DNA from: Saturnia japonica
Lineage: Eukaryota; Arthropoda; Insecta; Lepidoptera; Saturniidae
NCBI GenBank assembly: GCA_033032175.1
Contig: CM065321.1
Coordinates: 5,726,501-5,790,500 of the forward strand
DNA: 64,000 nt
Direction: 5' to 3'
Part shown: positions 23,474-32,915 of the stretch, piece by piece
Numbering within the stretch: position 1 is the stretch's first letter
Layout: every line of letters begins with the position of its first letter
Made by a program: the position numbers and the translations under genes
The notes under the pieces: generated by a model
Seen by the model: only the letters and a program-made list of their open reading frames with translations
Told to the model about the DNA's origin: nothing
Databases searched by the model: none

Positions 23474-23630
23474 CTGCCTGTCCAGCGAAGAGGCGTTGAG
23501 CGGAACTATGCAAATATCAACCAATAGAATTGCATCTGTAGCAAATTTCAACCAATAGAATTACATCTCTAGATTTTTATGCAATTCTATTAGTTGAATT
23601 TTTCACTACTCCGATTCAATGGAAAGGCAG
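23474..23630. mobile_element. 157-bp MITE with long terminal inverted repeats
   Basis: Left arm CTGCCTGTCCAGCGAA... and right arm (rc) CTGCCTTTCCATTGAA... match imperfectly. Towards the centre TCAACCAATAGAATTGCAT pairs with TCAACTAATAGAATTGCAT. A direct repeat of the inner arm (23550-23573) adds a second pairing partner. The flanks are TA on the left and CCTA on the right, so a TA target is possible. No coding content. Confidence 0.7.
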
Positions 23631-24020
23631 CCTAATATTAGGTAAAACTGAGAGCCGCATGCGCATCATGTGACCAAAGTGCGAATACTATGAAGTTAGC
23701 CATCAATAATATTAATGATTAGTTTCACACAATTAAAAAAATGCACGTGCAATGTATATATGAATGTAAACAAGCTAATAGCTGTCATGTTAGTTAAACA
23801 AATTCGTAATATATGACGCCACCTAAACGTTACTTACGTACCAGAATACATTTTCAATCAATAAATAAATCCATTCCTACTAACTAATATATTAAATATT
23901 TCTTCAAAAGCAGGGAATATAGGTTTTAAAATGATGTTTCATTCAGATCAGTTTCGATAAATAATGAAAAGAGATAGGGCGTTGCCACAAAAAACACCTT
24001 TATGAAATAATATATAGAGA

Positions 24021-24673
24021 CTAGCTGTGCCCCACGGTTTCACCCGTGTTAATTTTCAGCGTCGCTATCGCACCTGTGTAACCTATCATAATTGATCTCA
24101 CTTCTCGCAAGCACAAATTATTTTAATTTTCCTTTATCTCCTAATCTATATGTCCAAATAATAACATGCTTTAAAGGGCAAAGTTTTACTTCATAAAATT
24201 GTCTTTATGATGAAGTAAGATTTGGTCGTAAGGATTAATACGCTATGCCTAAAACTAATGCTCATAAGTGACTTTTTAATTTTCAAGAAATGTCTGTCAC
24301 AAAATACCTTATTATGGCTTATGTATAAGAGATAAGCATATAGTATCGCGAACTTTTTCTTAGAAACACTAAGGATCAATATTTTTGTACAACATTATAT
24401 TTATCTATCATTAACCATTAAGCCATCGCATGCGGATAAATCAGTTCAAGAGCGCTTTCTCTTCCGACTTAGTTAACTAAATTCAATATTTAAGGCTAGC
24501 TAAGAGTTGTAGCTTAATGCTAGGTAGCCTATACTATTCTTCGTGAAGCTGGCTATCATATACAAAAAGAGTTTTTCGAATCTAATAGGTAGTACCAGAG
24601 TTAAGCGTATTTAAAAAAAACTGCAGCTTTATTATATTATGAAAAATAATATATGTAGTATAATAATATTAGA
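24021..24673 (-). mobile_element. Hel-1, nearly complete copy
   Basis: On the minus strand it begins A|TCTAATATTATTATAC and ends with the hairpin CACGGGTGAAACCGTG, then GGGCACAGCTAG|T. It aligns with 59254-59720 over most of its length ('aattgtctttatgatgaagt', 'tggctatcatatacaaaa'). No open frame of note. Confidence 0.75.
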
Positions 24674-25078
24674 TAATCATATTATAGTAGGTATATATAA
24701 ATAAAATAAAATGCAAACTTCTTTATTACGTAGAATAAGATCAAATAATTGAAAGGGAAGTCAAAAACTTCAAGCTCGCTTTAATGTTTGTATTAAAACT
24801 TTTATTAAAGCTTCGTGTAAGCACCGCACGCACGCACGCATTCACGTCCAAACTGTTTCCAACCGTACACAATCAGATAAAACCACATAATAATTGAATT
24901 CAATATCTGACTAAATTTATAGTGTCTTCGCTGATACCATCTTCTTTGTTAATTTTCACCGTAAACCAACTAAATCGAATGTAAGGTGTGCGATGGAAAT
25001 GGAAAAAGTTTATTTACTTTTAATTGTAATCGAAAGTAAGTAGTTTGTTTTTAACTTAAAAAATATAGTGTTTTTTTG

Positions 25079-25210
25079 GAGTTTTAGGCGAGATCTTGAA
25101 GTGTTCAAGGTGGTTTTTGTTTATCTTATATTATATTTAACTTATGTTATTTGGTCCTATATTATGTAATTTTGACGGTGTTTTACGTGATGTAGTTTCG
25201 TAAACTTGAT
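25079..25210 (+). repeat. Rep-M 5' fragment
   Basis: GGAGTTTTAGGCGAGATCTTG followed by 'ggtcctatattatgtaattt' and 'ggtgttttacgtgatgtagt' matches the first 130 bp of the copy at 40844. It stops before the AACTCC block. Confidence 0.55.
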
Positions 25211-25855
25211 ATTGGTCTTGGTCTTGCTCTTGCGTATTCATTTTTGGTTTTACTAATTTCACCTGTTACTTGGGATTGTTTTTAAATAATTTTCCTAAAT
25301 ACATACTATAAATATAAACAATTTTTTAAAGGCAAATTGTAAATACACAATCAACATTCAACTAATAACACACTTTTTTTTTTAATTTAAATCATCATCT
25401 TTTAATTTTATTATAGGTATGAATTTACAATTTGCCTTTAAAAATGTATATATATATATATCAATTTTTGAATCGAGTTCGGATGTATATAGTAAGTAAC
25501 CATGTGTTATCCAAACACTTACACACTTACTTAGAAAACATCTTGTAGATCCTATTTTTAAACAGTGGTAAAGTTCACTGGTTTTTTTTTTACCTTCAGT
25601 GCTAAAAACTAGTGAAGCAAATTGGAAATTTCAAATACAAAAAAACATTTTGTCTCCAGAAGAAAAGCATAAATGTTTAAGTAATAACAAATATTTTAAC
25701 TCCTCATTTCAACTGAATTTTACCTATATTTTTTCGTTTGCTCTTGCACATTTGGTCTTGATTTTACAAATTAGGTCTTGGTTTTGGTCTTAGTCTTGTT
25801 CATTCGGTCTTGCTTTATCCCTAGAGCAAGATCAAAGATTGCAAGACAAAAACCA
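25211..25855. repeat. GGTCTTG word clusters flanking AT-rich DNA
   Basis: TTGGTCTTGGTCTTGCTCTTG (first 20: TTGGTCTTGGTCTTGCTCTT) lies at 25212-25232. GGTCTTG recurs at about 25753, 25773, 25785 and 25807. The inverted form AGCAAGATCAAAGATTGCAAG follows at 25824-25844. The short 'caaattgtaaatacacaatc' (25332) and 'tgaatttacaatttgccttt' (25421) words are inverted. This may be one old inverted-repeat element. Confidence 0.35.
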
Positions 25856-25875
25856 ATTTTACTCATCACTAAATT

Positions 25876-26110
25876 GGAGTTTTTGGCGGTATCTTAATCT
25901 GCCAAATTACCTATTACACTTAGTAGGTTTTTATTTTAATTCATAAACACTTAATTTGAAACCGGTAATATCGGTGGCATAATGCGTAATATAGTTTGAT
26001 TAAATACTTTGCTCAAGTGAGAGAAAAAAATAATAACAAGGAACATGAATTTTAAGTTGACACAAAAACTCCTCGAAGGTTTGTAACTAATTAGAATAAC
26101 AGTACAAAGT
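25876..26110 (+). repeat. Rep-M copy
   Basis: Starts GGAGTTTTTGGCGGTATCTT, includes 'ttttaagttgacacaaaaac' and CTCC ending 26072. The sequence downstream of the AACTCC block is too diverged to define the 3' end. Confidence 0.65.
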
Positions 26111-26640
26111 CAGGCATAAAAAACTTGAACTCAATACATCATTAATAAATAAGTATATTAAAGTATATTATTAAAGTTTCCGTCTATATGTGACAATATC
26201 AAATCATTTTGTTAAAGATTATAACATTTCTATTTCTTTATTTTCTCGGTGACAGCTTCTGTGAAAACATGAACGAGCGTCTTTTTACATTATGTTTGCA
26301 TTATTTTATAAAAATATGACGTTTACACACGTACAAGTTTATACCAGAGTCGGAGAAACTGATAGGGATGGAGCTATATCGATAAACGTAACACGATAAC
26401 AGACCCGATATTTTTTTACATAATTTAAGAAACTAAACTACTGCCGGATACTTTTGTACAAATTTATTAACTAATATTATATTTCATTACAAGATTACAC
26501 GTATTAATTATTGATTGATAATGCCAACTTCTTTCAAAATTTTCAAAGTTGTTGTAAAATGAGTAGGTATAGGTATAGGTAGGTACTCGACAATGAAACG
26601 AAATAATTATAACGACAGGTAAACTTTATTTATTTATTTA
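26111..26640. other. No feature recognised
   Basis: AT-rich, with TAGGTATAGGTATAGGTAGG at 26563-26582. It ends in TTTATTTATTTATTTTA (26628-26644), which on the minus strand gives overlapping AATAAA signals downstream of the frame described next. Confidence 0.4.
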
Positions 26641-26642
26641 TT

Positions 26643-26735
26643 TTAATCAAAATCTGATGAATCGTCACTGTCACTCGATGAGCTCTCCCCAACGAAATAT
26701 ATGCGATCGATATCATTACTTATTTGGTCACCACA
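26643..26735 (-). pseudogene. Possible terminal exon or element 3' end with acidic Ser/Asp tail
   Basis: A 31-codon minus-strand frame (stop TTA complement at 26643) ends GESSSSDSDDSSDFD, a strongly acidic serine/aspartate tail. Tandem AATAAA signals follow immediately (26628-26642). The frame opens after a TAG at 26736. TTGTAG|TGTGG there could be a splice acceptor, with TTCTAAT as a possible branch point. I do not recognise the protein. It may be the end of a host gene, the last codons of a transposon protein, or chance; the acidic run plus poly(A) signals argues mildly against chance. Confidence 0.3.
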
Positions 26736-26837
26736 CTACAACTATCAAATTAGAACTGTCTTCGAGAAAATAAAGAAATGGAAATAGTATAATATGCCGG
26801 AAAATGACCGGGTAATTTCAGTGATAATAAAGCAATT

Positions 26838-26966
26838 TACACACGACATATGATCATAGTGGGTCGACGCGACGCGACGTGACGTGGGCGGTGGAACACT
26901 GATTAATTGTAGTCACCCGTGCTGTCGCGATGTCGCCGCCCGCGCCGCGTCGTGTGAACGTGGCCT
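26838..26966. repeat. GC-rich, imperfectly symmetrical element
   Basis: ACACACGAC near 26843 and the antisense TTCACACGACG at the right end (about 26950-26960) face inwards. Between them lie GTCGACGCGACGCGACGTGA and GCGATGTCGCCGCCCGCGCC. This looks like a short MITE-like unit with GC-rich arms, but no target duplication is clear. Confidence 0.4.
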
Positions 26967-27029
26967 TATGGCGCTTCGAGAATACACTGCCCTTTTAAAA
27001 TAAAACTTTCACCCATGTTAAATTTAAAC

Positions 27030-27195
27030 TGCCACATTAGCTTAGTGGTCCTAATCGCCATTGGTATGCTCGAGGTCCTGGATTCGATTCCAAAGTCGAG
27101 GAAAGCTATTGGTTTTTTTCTATGAAATTCTCAGTAGAGGCTCGGAGTTTGGCTTTGTGCTCGATGAACGGCAATAGGCTCGTCCCCTATTACAT
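27030..27195 (+). mobile_element. SINE-B, 5' part (interrupted copy)
   Basis: Head 'cacattagcttagtgg', B-box-like GATTCGATTCC (27081), body 'ctatgaaattctcagtagag' and 'aataggctcgtcccctatta'. It stops at CTATTACAT (27187-27195), where the LINE fragment enters. The rest of the SINE resumes at 27562. Confidence 0.8.
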
Positions 27196-27554
27196 CATAA
27201 AATTTAAGAGCGGTGTTGCTCTTGTCGGTGGTGCAATCTCCAGCTCTCTCTATACTGTGCCTTCCTCTTGACATCGTGATACGAAACGACACCTATTTTT
27301 TCCTTAATCTGCTGAACGTATATCCTTCTTGGGTTTCCTCTCTTCCTCCATCCTTCAATTTCCCTTCTATTATTGCTTTTAAAAGGTCGTCGTCTCGAAT
27401 CAAATGCCCTATCAAATTTCCTCTCCAATTCTCTCCTTCTCTCTTTTACCATATTTAATACTTCTTCTTCATTCGCTTTTCTTTCCATCCAACTAAAACT
27501 CTCTATCCTCTTCTAGCACCACATTTCGAATGCTTCTCATATTTATTCAATTAC
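27196..27554 (-). pseudogene. 5'-truncated LINE insertion, C-terminal end of ORF2
   Basis: The minus-strand frame reads AFEMWC then, after one stop, WMERKANEEEVLNMVKE (about 27475-27440), EIEGWRKRGNPRRIYVQQIK and SYHDVKRKAQYRESWRLH (about 27230). This is the familiar C-terminus of an insect non-LTR retrotransposon ORF2 (family known; clade not decided). The insertion sits inside SINE-B and is flanked by ATTACAT at 27189-27195 and 27555-27561, a 7-bp target duplication. The intact SINE-B at 21620 shows the empty site. It is 5' truncated, as is usual for LINE copies. Confidence 0.8.
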
Positions 27555-27561
27555 ATTACAT

Positions 27562-27645
27562 GAGACCTAAAACATACCCGGCGAACTGTGGGTATACATT
27601 ATTACAGCTCTGCCTAACCCTTCGTGATGGTATGTTTATGTTTAT
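27562..27645 (+). mobile_element. SINE-B, 3' part (interrupted copy)
   Basis: Continues the SINE from GAGACCTAAAACATACCCGG through 'agctctgcctaacccttcgt' to 'gatggtatgtttatgttta', collinear with 21775-21874. Confidence 0.8.
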
Positions 27646-27654
27646 ATTTTTATT

Positions 27655-27870
27655 CAACCATCTCTCTACCGCGCCGCGTGTCAAATCACTCTGTCGTTGT
27701 TCATACTTCGCGTACTTGTCTACAGCTTGCTAGAATGATGGATGTTCACGTTTACTGCTCTACTCGTAAAGGTCGTAGTGTTTCCTATTAGCCTATAACT
27801 TTCCTCAATAAATAGCCTATAAAGCAGTTTTAAAGATTAGCGTGTTAAAACAAATAAATAACAATATTTT
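27655..27870 (-). mobile_element. Hel-1 subfamily fragment
   Basis: 'ctacagcttgctagaatgat', 'taaaggtcgtagtgtt', 'aatagcctataaagcagttt' and 'gattagcgtgtt' match 595-890 and 63000-63300. The hairpin and CTAG end are missing. Confidence 0.5.
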
Positions 27871-28392
27871 TGCCATAGATTAATGATTTGTTTACAACTA
27901 CTTACTTGCATACCGCGCTACCTACAAAAAATAGCTCCTAGAATACGGCAATTCAATATCGTACTGTGTAGGGACTATTTGAAATTAAAGCTTGTCAATG
28001 TGACAACATTGTCGGAATGACACTGACTCGAGTACGCCGGTTCGGCGTGGTTGTGATTGCCGCATTTTTATAGTACACCGACGGTGTCTAGTTGAAGCGC
28101 CAGCGGAAACCAATCATTAATTTATGCTTTTTGCTTTATTATATTAATTTTAATCAAGGGATGTTGTCATTTTAAACTATATGAATATTTTATCAAAGTT
28201 AAAAATTTTCGCATGGTTAATTAAATCAAGCTGAAGGGGAGGGGGGACAGACAACTATCTATGGTAGTTGCCATTGATGGCAATACGAGGGGGTGAATAA
28301 TCAAAGAAGCTTTATATACTTATCATTAATTGCTATGTATATGTACCTAATAGGTGATTATTTTAACAAGAACTGTAAATATGTATAGTATA

Positions 28393-28800
28393 TCTATATA
28401 TAAATAAATCTGTTGTTTTGTTTGTTAATGAACTTTTATTATAAAGAACACTGATAACGAATATAACATTTAAAAAAATTATCTGTCTGTTTGTAAATTC
28501 ACATTTAACTGAAAAACGGCATAAACGATTTTTATGAAAATTTTATAGACAAATCAAAATCAAAATAATCTTTATTCAATTTAGGCCCTAAGAAGGCATT
28601 TAAGGAACGTCAAAACACTACTGCCTGTTCGGAAAACGTCCCAGACATCCAGAAGAACCGGTAAGAAACATAAACACTTTACAAACAACTTTACGAAAAT
28701 TGTATTCCATATTTGATAGATAGGTTATAAGAATTGTCAATAATATTGAAAATAAAAATTACGACACGAAACTAATTACTGTGTGGGGGGGGGGGGGGGG
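28393..28800 (+). mobile_element. Hel-6, Helitron-like element (internally disrupted)
   Basis: First Hel-6 copy. It begins A|TCTATATATAAATAAATCTG (A at 28392) and carries 'aaaacggcataaacgatttt...gaaaattttatagac'. It resumes after a foreign block with 'gataggttataagaattgtc' and ends at a G16 run (28785-28800) in place of the usual GAGCCGCG..GGCTC hairpin end. Full copies lie at 49260-49838 and 60431-61266. Confidence 0.6.
28555..28690 (-). mobile_element. LINE 3'-end fragment inside Hel-6
   Basis: AATCAAAATCAAAATAATCT followed by 'ttattcaatttaggcccta' is the reverse complement of a LINE 3' terminus ending in a TTTTGATTTTGATT-type tail. 'gcctgttcggaaaacgtccc' continues it. A second, shorter copy lies at 29925-30030. 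Confidence 0.55.
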
Positions 28801-28859
28801 CGTTTCCAAGTCTCTCAATATCTCTCATAATAAGGCAAAACCACTCACCATAAACTCAA

Positions 28860-29080
28860 GGTTCTTTTTAACACGCTTTTTAACACGCTTTTATTAGCTT
28901 CACCTGTATGTATGTATGTATGTAACCGATCCCTTTGAGCTCGATTTTGTCCTACTTTGAATGATCAGATTTAATTCAAACTTTGCACACCTGTCAAAAG
29001 TCGATGACAATGCAATAATCCGATCAAAGGATCCGACTATCCTAATTAGATTCGCCAGGATTAATTAATTTCTTTCCGCA
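28860..29080 (+). mobile_element. Helitron, 5' region
   Basis: TAACACGCTTTT occurs twice in tandem, then 'tattagcttcacctgtatgt', a (TATG)4-type run, 'aaccgatccctttgagctcg' and 'attcaaactttgcacacctg'. I recognise this string of blocks from common lepidopteran Helitrons (from memory). It leads directly into the helicase remnant. Confidence 0.55.
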
Positions 29081-29324
29081 TTCTTTGCATGCGAGTAAGA
29101 GAGATAGAGCTAGTGCGCGAACTACGCATGGGTGCAGTTCCACACTTACTCTTTCGGGCATGCAAGGTTGTACAGTTGATCATGCAGTCATTTATTTGGG
29201 TCCGCGATTGTTTGCTGCTGGACAAGCTTATGTGGCACTTAGTCGTGGAAGATCCTTGGACGGTATACGAATTGAAGAACTTGATTGCTCAAAATTAACA
29301 GGAAGAACTCACATGGAGTAATAC
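29081..29324 (+). pseudogene. Helitron Pif1-like helicase, C-terminal remnant
   Basis: The frame that opens at 29085 reads, from about 29158, MQGCTVDHAVIYLGPRLFAA then GQAYVALSRGRSLDGIRIEE and LDCSKLTG. QGxTVD and AYVALSR are the last two conserved helicase motifs of Pif1/RecD-type Helitron helicases. Such a protein is over 1000 residues with an N-terminal Rep (HUH) domain; only about 50 residues survive, so this is a dead tail. The upstream 25 codons belong to the non-autonomous Helitron body and show no helicase motif, so the junction at about 29155 is a deletion or recombination point. Confidence 0.85.
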
Positions 29325-29588
29325 AATATCTTATAAAGCACTTTGAATACACCCCACGCTTTTTTTACAATAATGTACATTAATTTTTTTTTACACTGTA
29401 CTTAATCAAATTTATTAAATTTTATTTTCTGTTTTTTAGTTGGATTTTTTATGAAAGCGTGTTTTTTTTAGTTTTTTTAAACTATTATTTATTATACTTG
29501 AGATTCTCCTGCGCAGGTTCAATCATACGACATGTTCCAATGAGTATTTTATTATAATATTATTACTGCAGGCACCTACAGTTTATAA

Positions 29589-29868
29589 TTTCTTCATCTC
29601 ACGTCTCGCAACGGAGACACATACGGCGAAAGACGTATTAACACTGCACCACCACCACGACCTTTAGCAATGCCTAAAGGACCAGAAAGAGATTCTGCCA
29701 CCGTAATTCATAGGAGAGTTGTGCCCGATTATGAGATTATCGAATACACTTTTCGGCGCAAACACAGTGTAAGAAACGCGTCCGGAGCAGCGGGGCACCG
29801 TTAGTTTTTATATTATCTATGCATTTTTATGGGTTTATTACAGTTTACCATAATACTATAATATAGGT
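29589..29868 (+). other. Unassigned 90-odd-codon open frame, no ATG at start
   Basis: Open from just after TAA at 29586 to about 29868. The part 29604-29805 is GC-richer than its surroundings and reads SRNGDTYGERRINTAPPPRP, LAMPKGPERDSATVIHRRVV, PDYEIIEYTFRRK. The composition (Arg/Pro, few AT-type residues) is unlike chance frames nearby. It sits 260 bp after the helicase tail. Possible readings are a host exon captured by the Helitron, an unrecognised transposon fragment, or chance. I cannot name it. Confidence 0.35.
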
Positions 29869-29924
29869 ACCTACATATCTTGAGTAAAAAAGTAATTGAA
29901 GTCGTAGGTTAGTCAAAGATTTTA

Positions 29925-30030
29925 AAATATCAAAATATAAGTACCTATGATTGTTCAATTTAGACCTTTACAAGAAGGTCAAGACACTACCACAGTTTTG
30001 GAAAACATCTCAATCATCGATCTCCCAAAC
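29925..30030 (-). mobile_element. LINE 3'-end fragment
   Basis: 'ttgttcaatttagacctttacaagaagg' (20 shown: TTCAATTTAGACCTTTACAA) and 'ttttggaaaacatctcaatc' align with the fragment at 28555-28690, inverted relative to the LINE. Confidence 0.45.
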
Positions 30031-30513
30031 TCCCAAACTCGATCGGTTGTTTCAATACAATTTTTATTTTGCTATTCTATGTATTGCTTACAATCCTGCG
30101 TTATAATTTTTGAGGATCTGTAGAGAGGAACTTGCTTCCATTCGCATTATTATTCACGTATTTATTTAAAAGAAGGAAGCTAGCCAACTGGGCCTTATAA
30201 AAAGCTCTACCACCTTATTATCATAGACGTGTCAATTAAACACTTCCACGCTTTTTTTATTTACTTTGCAAAATTAAAAACCATGTTCTTTGAAGGATTA
30301 AAGATTAAAAGTTTAGACGAATCGGTGGTGAAATAAAATTACACACTTCGTTTATTTTAAAACATTTTTAAGTATTGTTAACATTCAAAATATTGTTTTA
30401 AAGTGAAAATCCAAATAAAATTTTTATTACTAAATATTTTTTTAATAATAATATTTAAAATAGAAGCGACTTGTATACCTCACGATAGATACTTAATAAG
30501 TAATTTTTTTTTT

Positions 30514-31503
30514 AAATATTTAATTGAGACAAACATCTTAGCATTCCATGGATTCACCGTGCGGGTGTGCGGGTCAGCAGACAGAGGGAACACGAGCAGC
30601 CCCCGGGACTTGCGACCCAGGTGTGTGTTTAAGGTGCCCGCTTATGATGCACATCAGCGCTCACCTTGACTGCCCGCGATACCCTACCCCTGCCAAGCCT
30701 GATTTGGTAAGAGCTTGTTAGTGCTGCTTTAGATGCCCGTTCTACAATAGAACTTACTGCAGTTCTCGACAGGCCGAGGTCTTTTAACCTTTTTAGATTT
30801 CGCTGGAATACCTCTCGCTCCCACTTCCGCCGCATATAAGTTAACCGCATAGCAGTTTTTGGTTAGCTCATTACATAGATCGTAATATTTATTCTTTTTT
30901 TTTGCGTGGTCTTTAGGTATTAATATACCTAATGTTTCCCACGGTACAGTAAGCTCTACAAGTACTATACGCTTGATTTCTCAAGAATAAAGAAATATGT
31001 CTGGATGGCGAAATAACCACATCCTCTGGGATTTAATGTTTTTCATATGTGTCCACTAAGATTGTCCAATCAGGTGCAGAACCTAGGATTGAGAAGGGCT
31101 TACTTTTACATTTACTGTTTAGCCTTCTTTTTAAAAGTTAATTTGTCTCCTGTTAACGGTCAATCCTTTTTGAGCTTTAGCTACCAAAAGACTTACTGCT
31201 TCACGTATGAACTAAAGTACTCTATCATGGAAACGTGAATAGTGAGCCCTATCAAGAAGCACTTTTCATCCTACTAATAAGTGCATGGCTGTACCTATTG
31301 CCTCACCACAATTTCAGCAAAATTTTTCAGAGACTTTCCCCCATCTTAGTAAGTTAATCTGGTTTGGGAGAGTCATTTGGAAGGCATTCAGGTAAAATTT
31401 TAGTAAGGCAGGAGACCAGTCATATAACAATGCGCGCCACTTTAGTGCTACTGGGATGCAGAACTCATATATGGCTAACCACTTGTTTTGGATTTCTAAA
31501 TTA
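30514..31503 (-). pseudogene. LINE relic encoding CCHC motif and restriction-like endonuclease (RLE)
   Basis: Conceptual minus-strand translation, with several stops and frame changes. From about 31500 it reads WRALLYDWSPALLKFYLNAF and LPNQINLLRWGKV. Next is a zinc-knuckle-like C-x2-C-x7-H-x4-C region (FC..CGEAIGTAMHLLVG, last Cys replaced by a stop) and HYSRFHDRVL. Then come HPDIFLYS and IVLVELTVPWE (about 30950), which fit the PD...E/D core of RLE non-LTR elements. The end is EVGARG and KDLGLSRTAVSSIVERASKA (about 30780-30720). The order CCHC then RLE is that of the R2/R4/NeSL group, not the APE-type LINEs elsewhere in this window. A GC-rich 3' UTR (30560-30655) leads to a T10 tract at 30504-30513, the likely poly(A) tail. 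Confidence 0.7.
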
Positions 31504-32237
31504 ATTGCGTTTACTCTATAAGTGTCATTTTCATTGCATTATTGCTTTGCATTTAAATAATGAAATACGTGTGAATTTTTCGCTTAAGTCATAACAGCCG
31601 TATTTTACAAGTCATATTGATTAATCGTACAGTTAATTGAATGTGTAAACAGCGCAGGCGCCGGTAATTGTCACCCGTTCCCGCCCGCGGCTGTCGCGTG
31701 TTGCCGCTACAATTATATGCAAAAACTGGAAATTTACGCTCATTGCGCTCATACAGAATGTTGCCAGGTGAGAAAACTCTACGACAGTTATTATTATTCA
31801 ATAGTTAACGGAATAATCTATATTATAAAGTTTGGAAAGTGTTTGTAAAAACGCGGACGGTTGATAGTAATGTAATAAAAATACACCAAACATACAATGT
31901 ATATCACATTCTCAAAAAATACGTAGAACAAATACGTAGGTTTTCGCCGCACACATGGAATGGACTGCAAGAAAACAAAATATGTGTTCTATCTTTTATT
32001 CATTCATTTATCTTATTAATATTACTAATATCAATAAGGCAAATTGTTCTTCGTTGTACTGTAATTGTAATAATGTAATTATATTTAGGATTTATTTTAA
32101 AATATTATGAAACGCAATTGGAATTTATAATAAGAGCTGGTTTTCAAGTCTGTCTACCGGAACTATCAATAAGTATTTGACAACCATTTTTTTTTTATTT
32201 TAGGGATGTAATTCTATGTTTGTTACGAAAATATTAA

Positions 32238-32241
<4 letters not shown>
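31504..32241. other. No gene; short GC-rich patch
   Basis: 31650-31700 contains GCGCAGGCGCCGGTAATTGT and CCGCCCGCGGCTGTCGCG. The frame 31839-32078 has no domain and a hydrophobic AT-driven end. No repeats recognised. Confidence 0.35.

Positions 32242-32273
<32 letters not shown>
32242..32273. repeat. (TA)16 microsatellite
   Basis: An uninterrupted TA run of about 32 bp, adjoining a Hel-1 end. Confidence 0.95.
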
Positions 32274-32279
<6 letters not shown>

Positions 32280-32290
32280 ACATATTATAT

Positions 32291-32547
32291 AACTTGCCCC
32301 ACGGATTCACCCGTGTTAATTTTATACGAAAAACATTGCCGACGCACCCGTCTAGATAATTTTTTATACTTTGTGTAAAACTATCGACATTTTTATGAGG
32401 AATAAATTAATTTTTCAAATTATAATATTATAACCCACCTTACTCGCTGATACTGTAGCGTTATATTGGTGAAAGAATTTATAAAATCGGTTATCCATTG
32501 CAAATAAACAAAAAATCTTTCCTGTCTATAATAATATTAGTATAGAT
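32291..32547 (-). mobile_element. Hel-1-like element
   Basis: The right end on the minus strand is CACGGGTGAATCCGTGGGGC (rc of 32297-32316), with CTAG degraded. The far end is 'ctataataatattagtata', as in other Hel-1 5' ends. The interior is shorter than the copy at 24021. Confidence 0.5.
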
Positions 32548-32807
32548 TTGTATAAGAAGGAGAGCGAGAGACGTGATGTAACAATTTTTAGAAAAACGAA
32601 TATATCATAAGATCTTTTTACTGAATTAACACTATTTAACATGGAATGCAACTTTAAATCTTCCTGTATTAAGCTATAGGGTTTAATGTGGGGCTGGTTT
32701 TACCCTACTGGGTCGCGACCACCATGCAAGTGGTGAATAGTCCGTCATAGTGACTCGCTTTTGCGTGCCCCGTTTCAAGACCAGCCTGTGCATATCCAGT
32801 TAAATTA

Positions 32808-32915
32808 ATGCAGGCCGGCATAACAGCAGCGATCGTTAATGGATTACGATCTCTTGGTGGTCACCGTTGTATTAGGATTGTACTATGCTTACCAACAGGG
32901 ACATTACAGTCAATG
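32808..32915 (+). mobile_element. LINE 3'-end remnant
   Basis: GCAGGCCGGCATAACAGCAG followed by 'ttaatggattacgatctctt' and 'ggtggtcaccgttgtatta' matches the ends of the relics at 36483-36600 and 58314-58400. The preceding 150 bp (32660-32807) is GC-richer and may be the same element, too diverged to translate. Confidence 0.45.

Noticed and set aside
30403..30669. ORF with a signal-peptide-like N-terminus
   Set aside because: It begins at GTG. The hydrophobic start comes from AT-rich DNA and the rest is antisense to the LINE 3' UTR.
30629..30850. Minus-strand ORF with a good AAG|GTGAGC splice donor, first read as a host exon
   Set aside because: Its residues (KDLGLSRTAVSSIVERA...) continue the RLE-LINE relic upstream, so the donor-like word is a coincidence.
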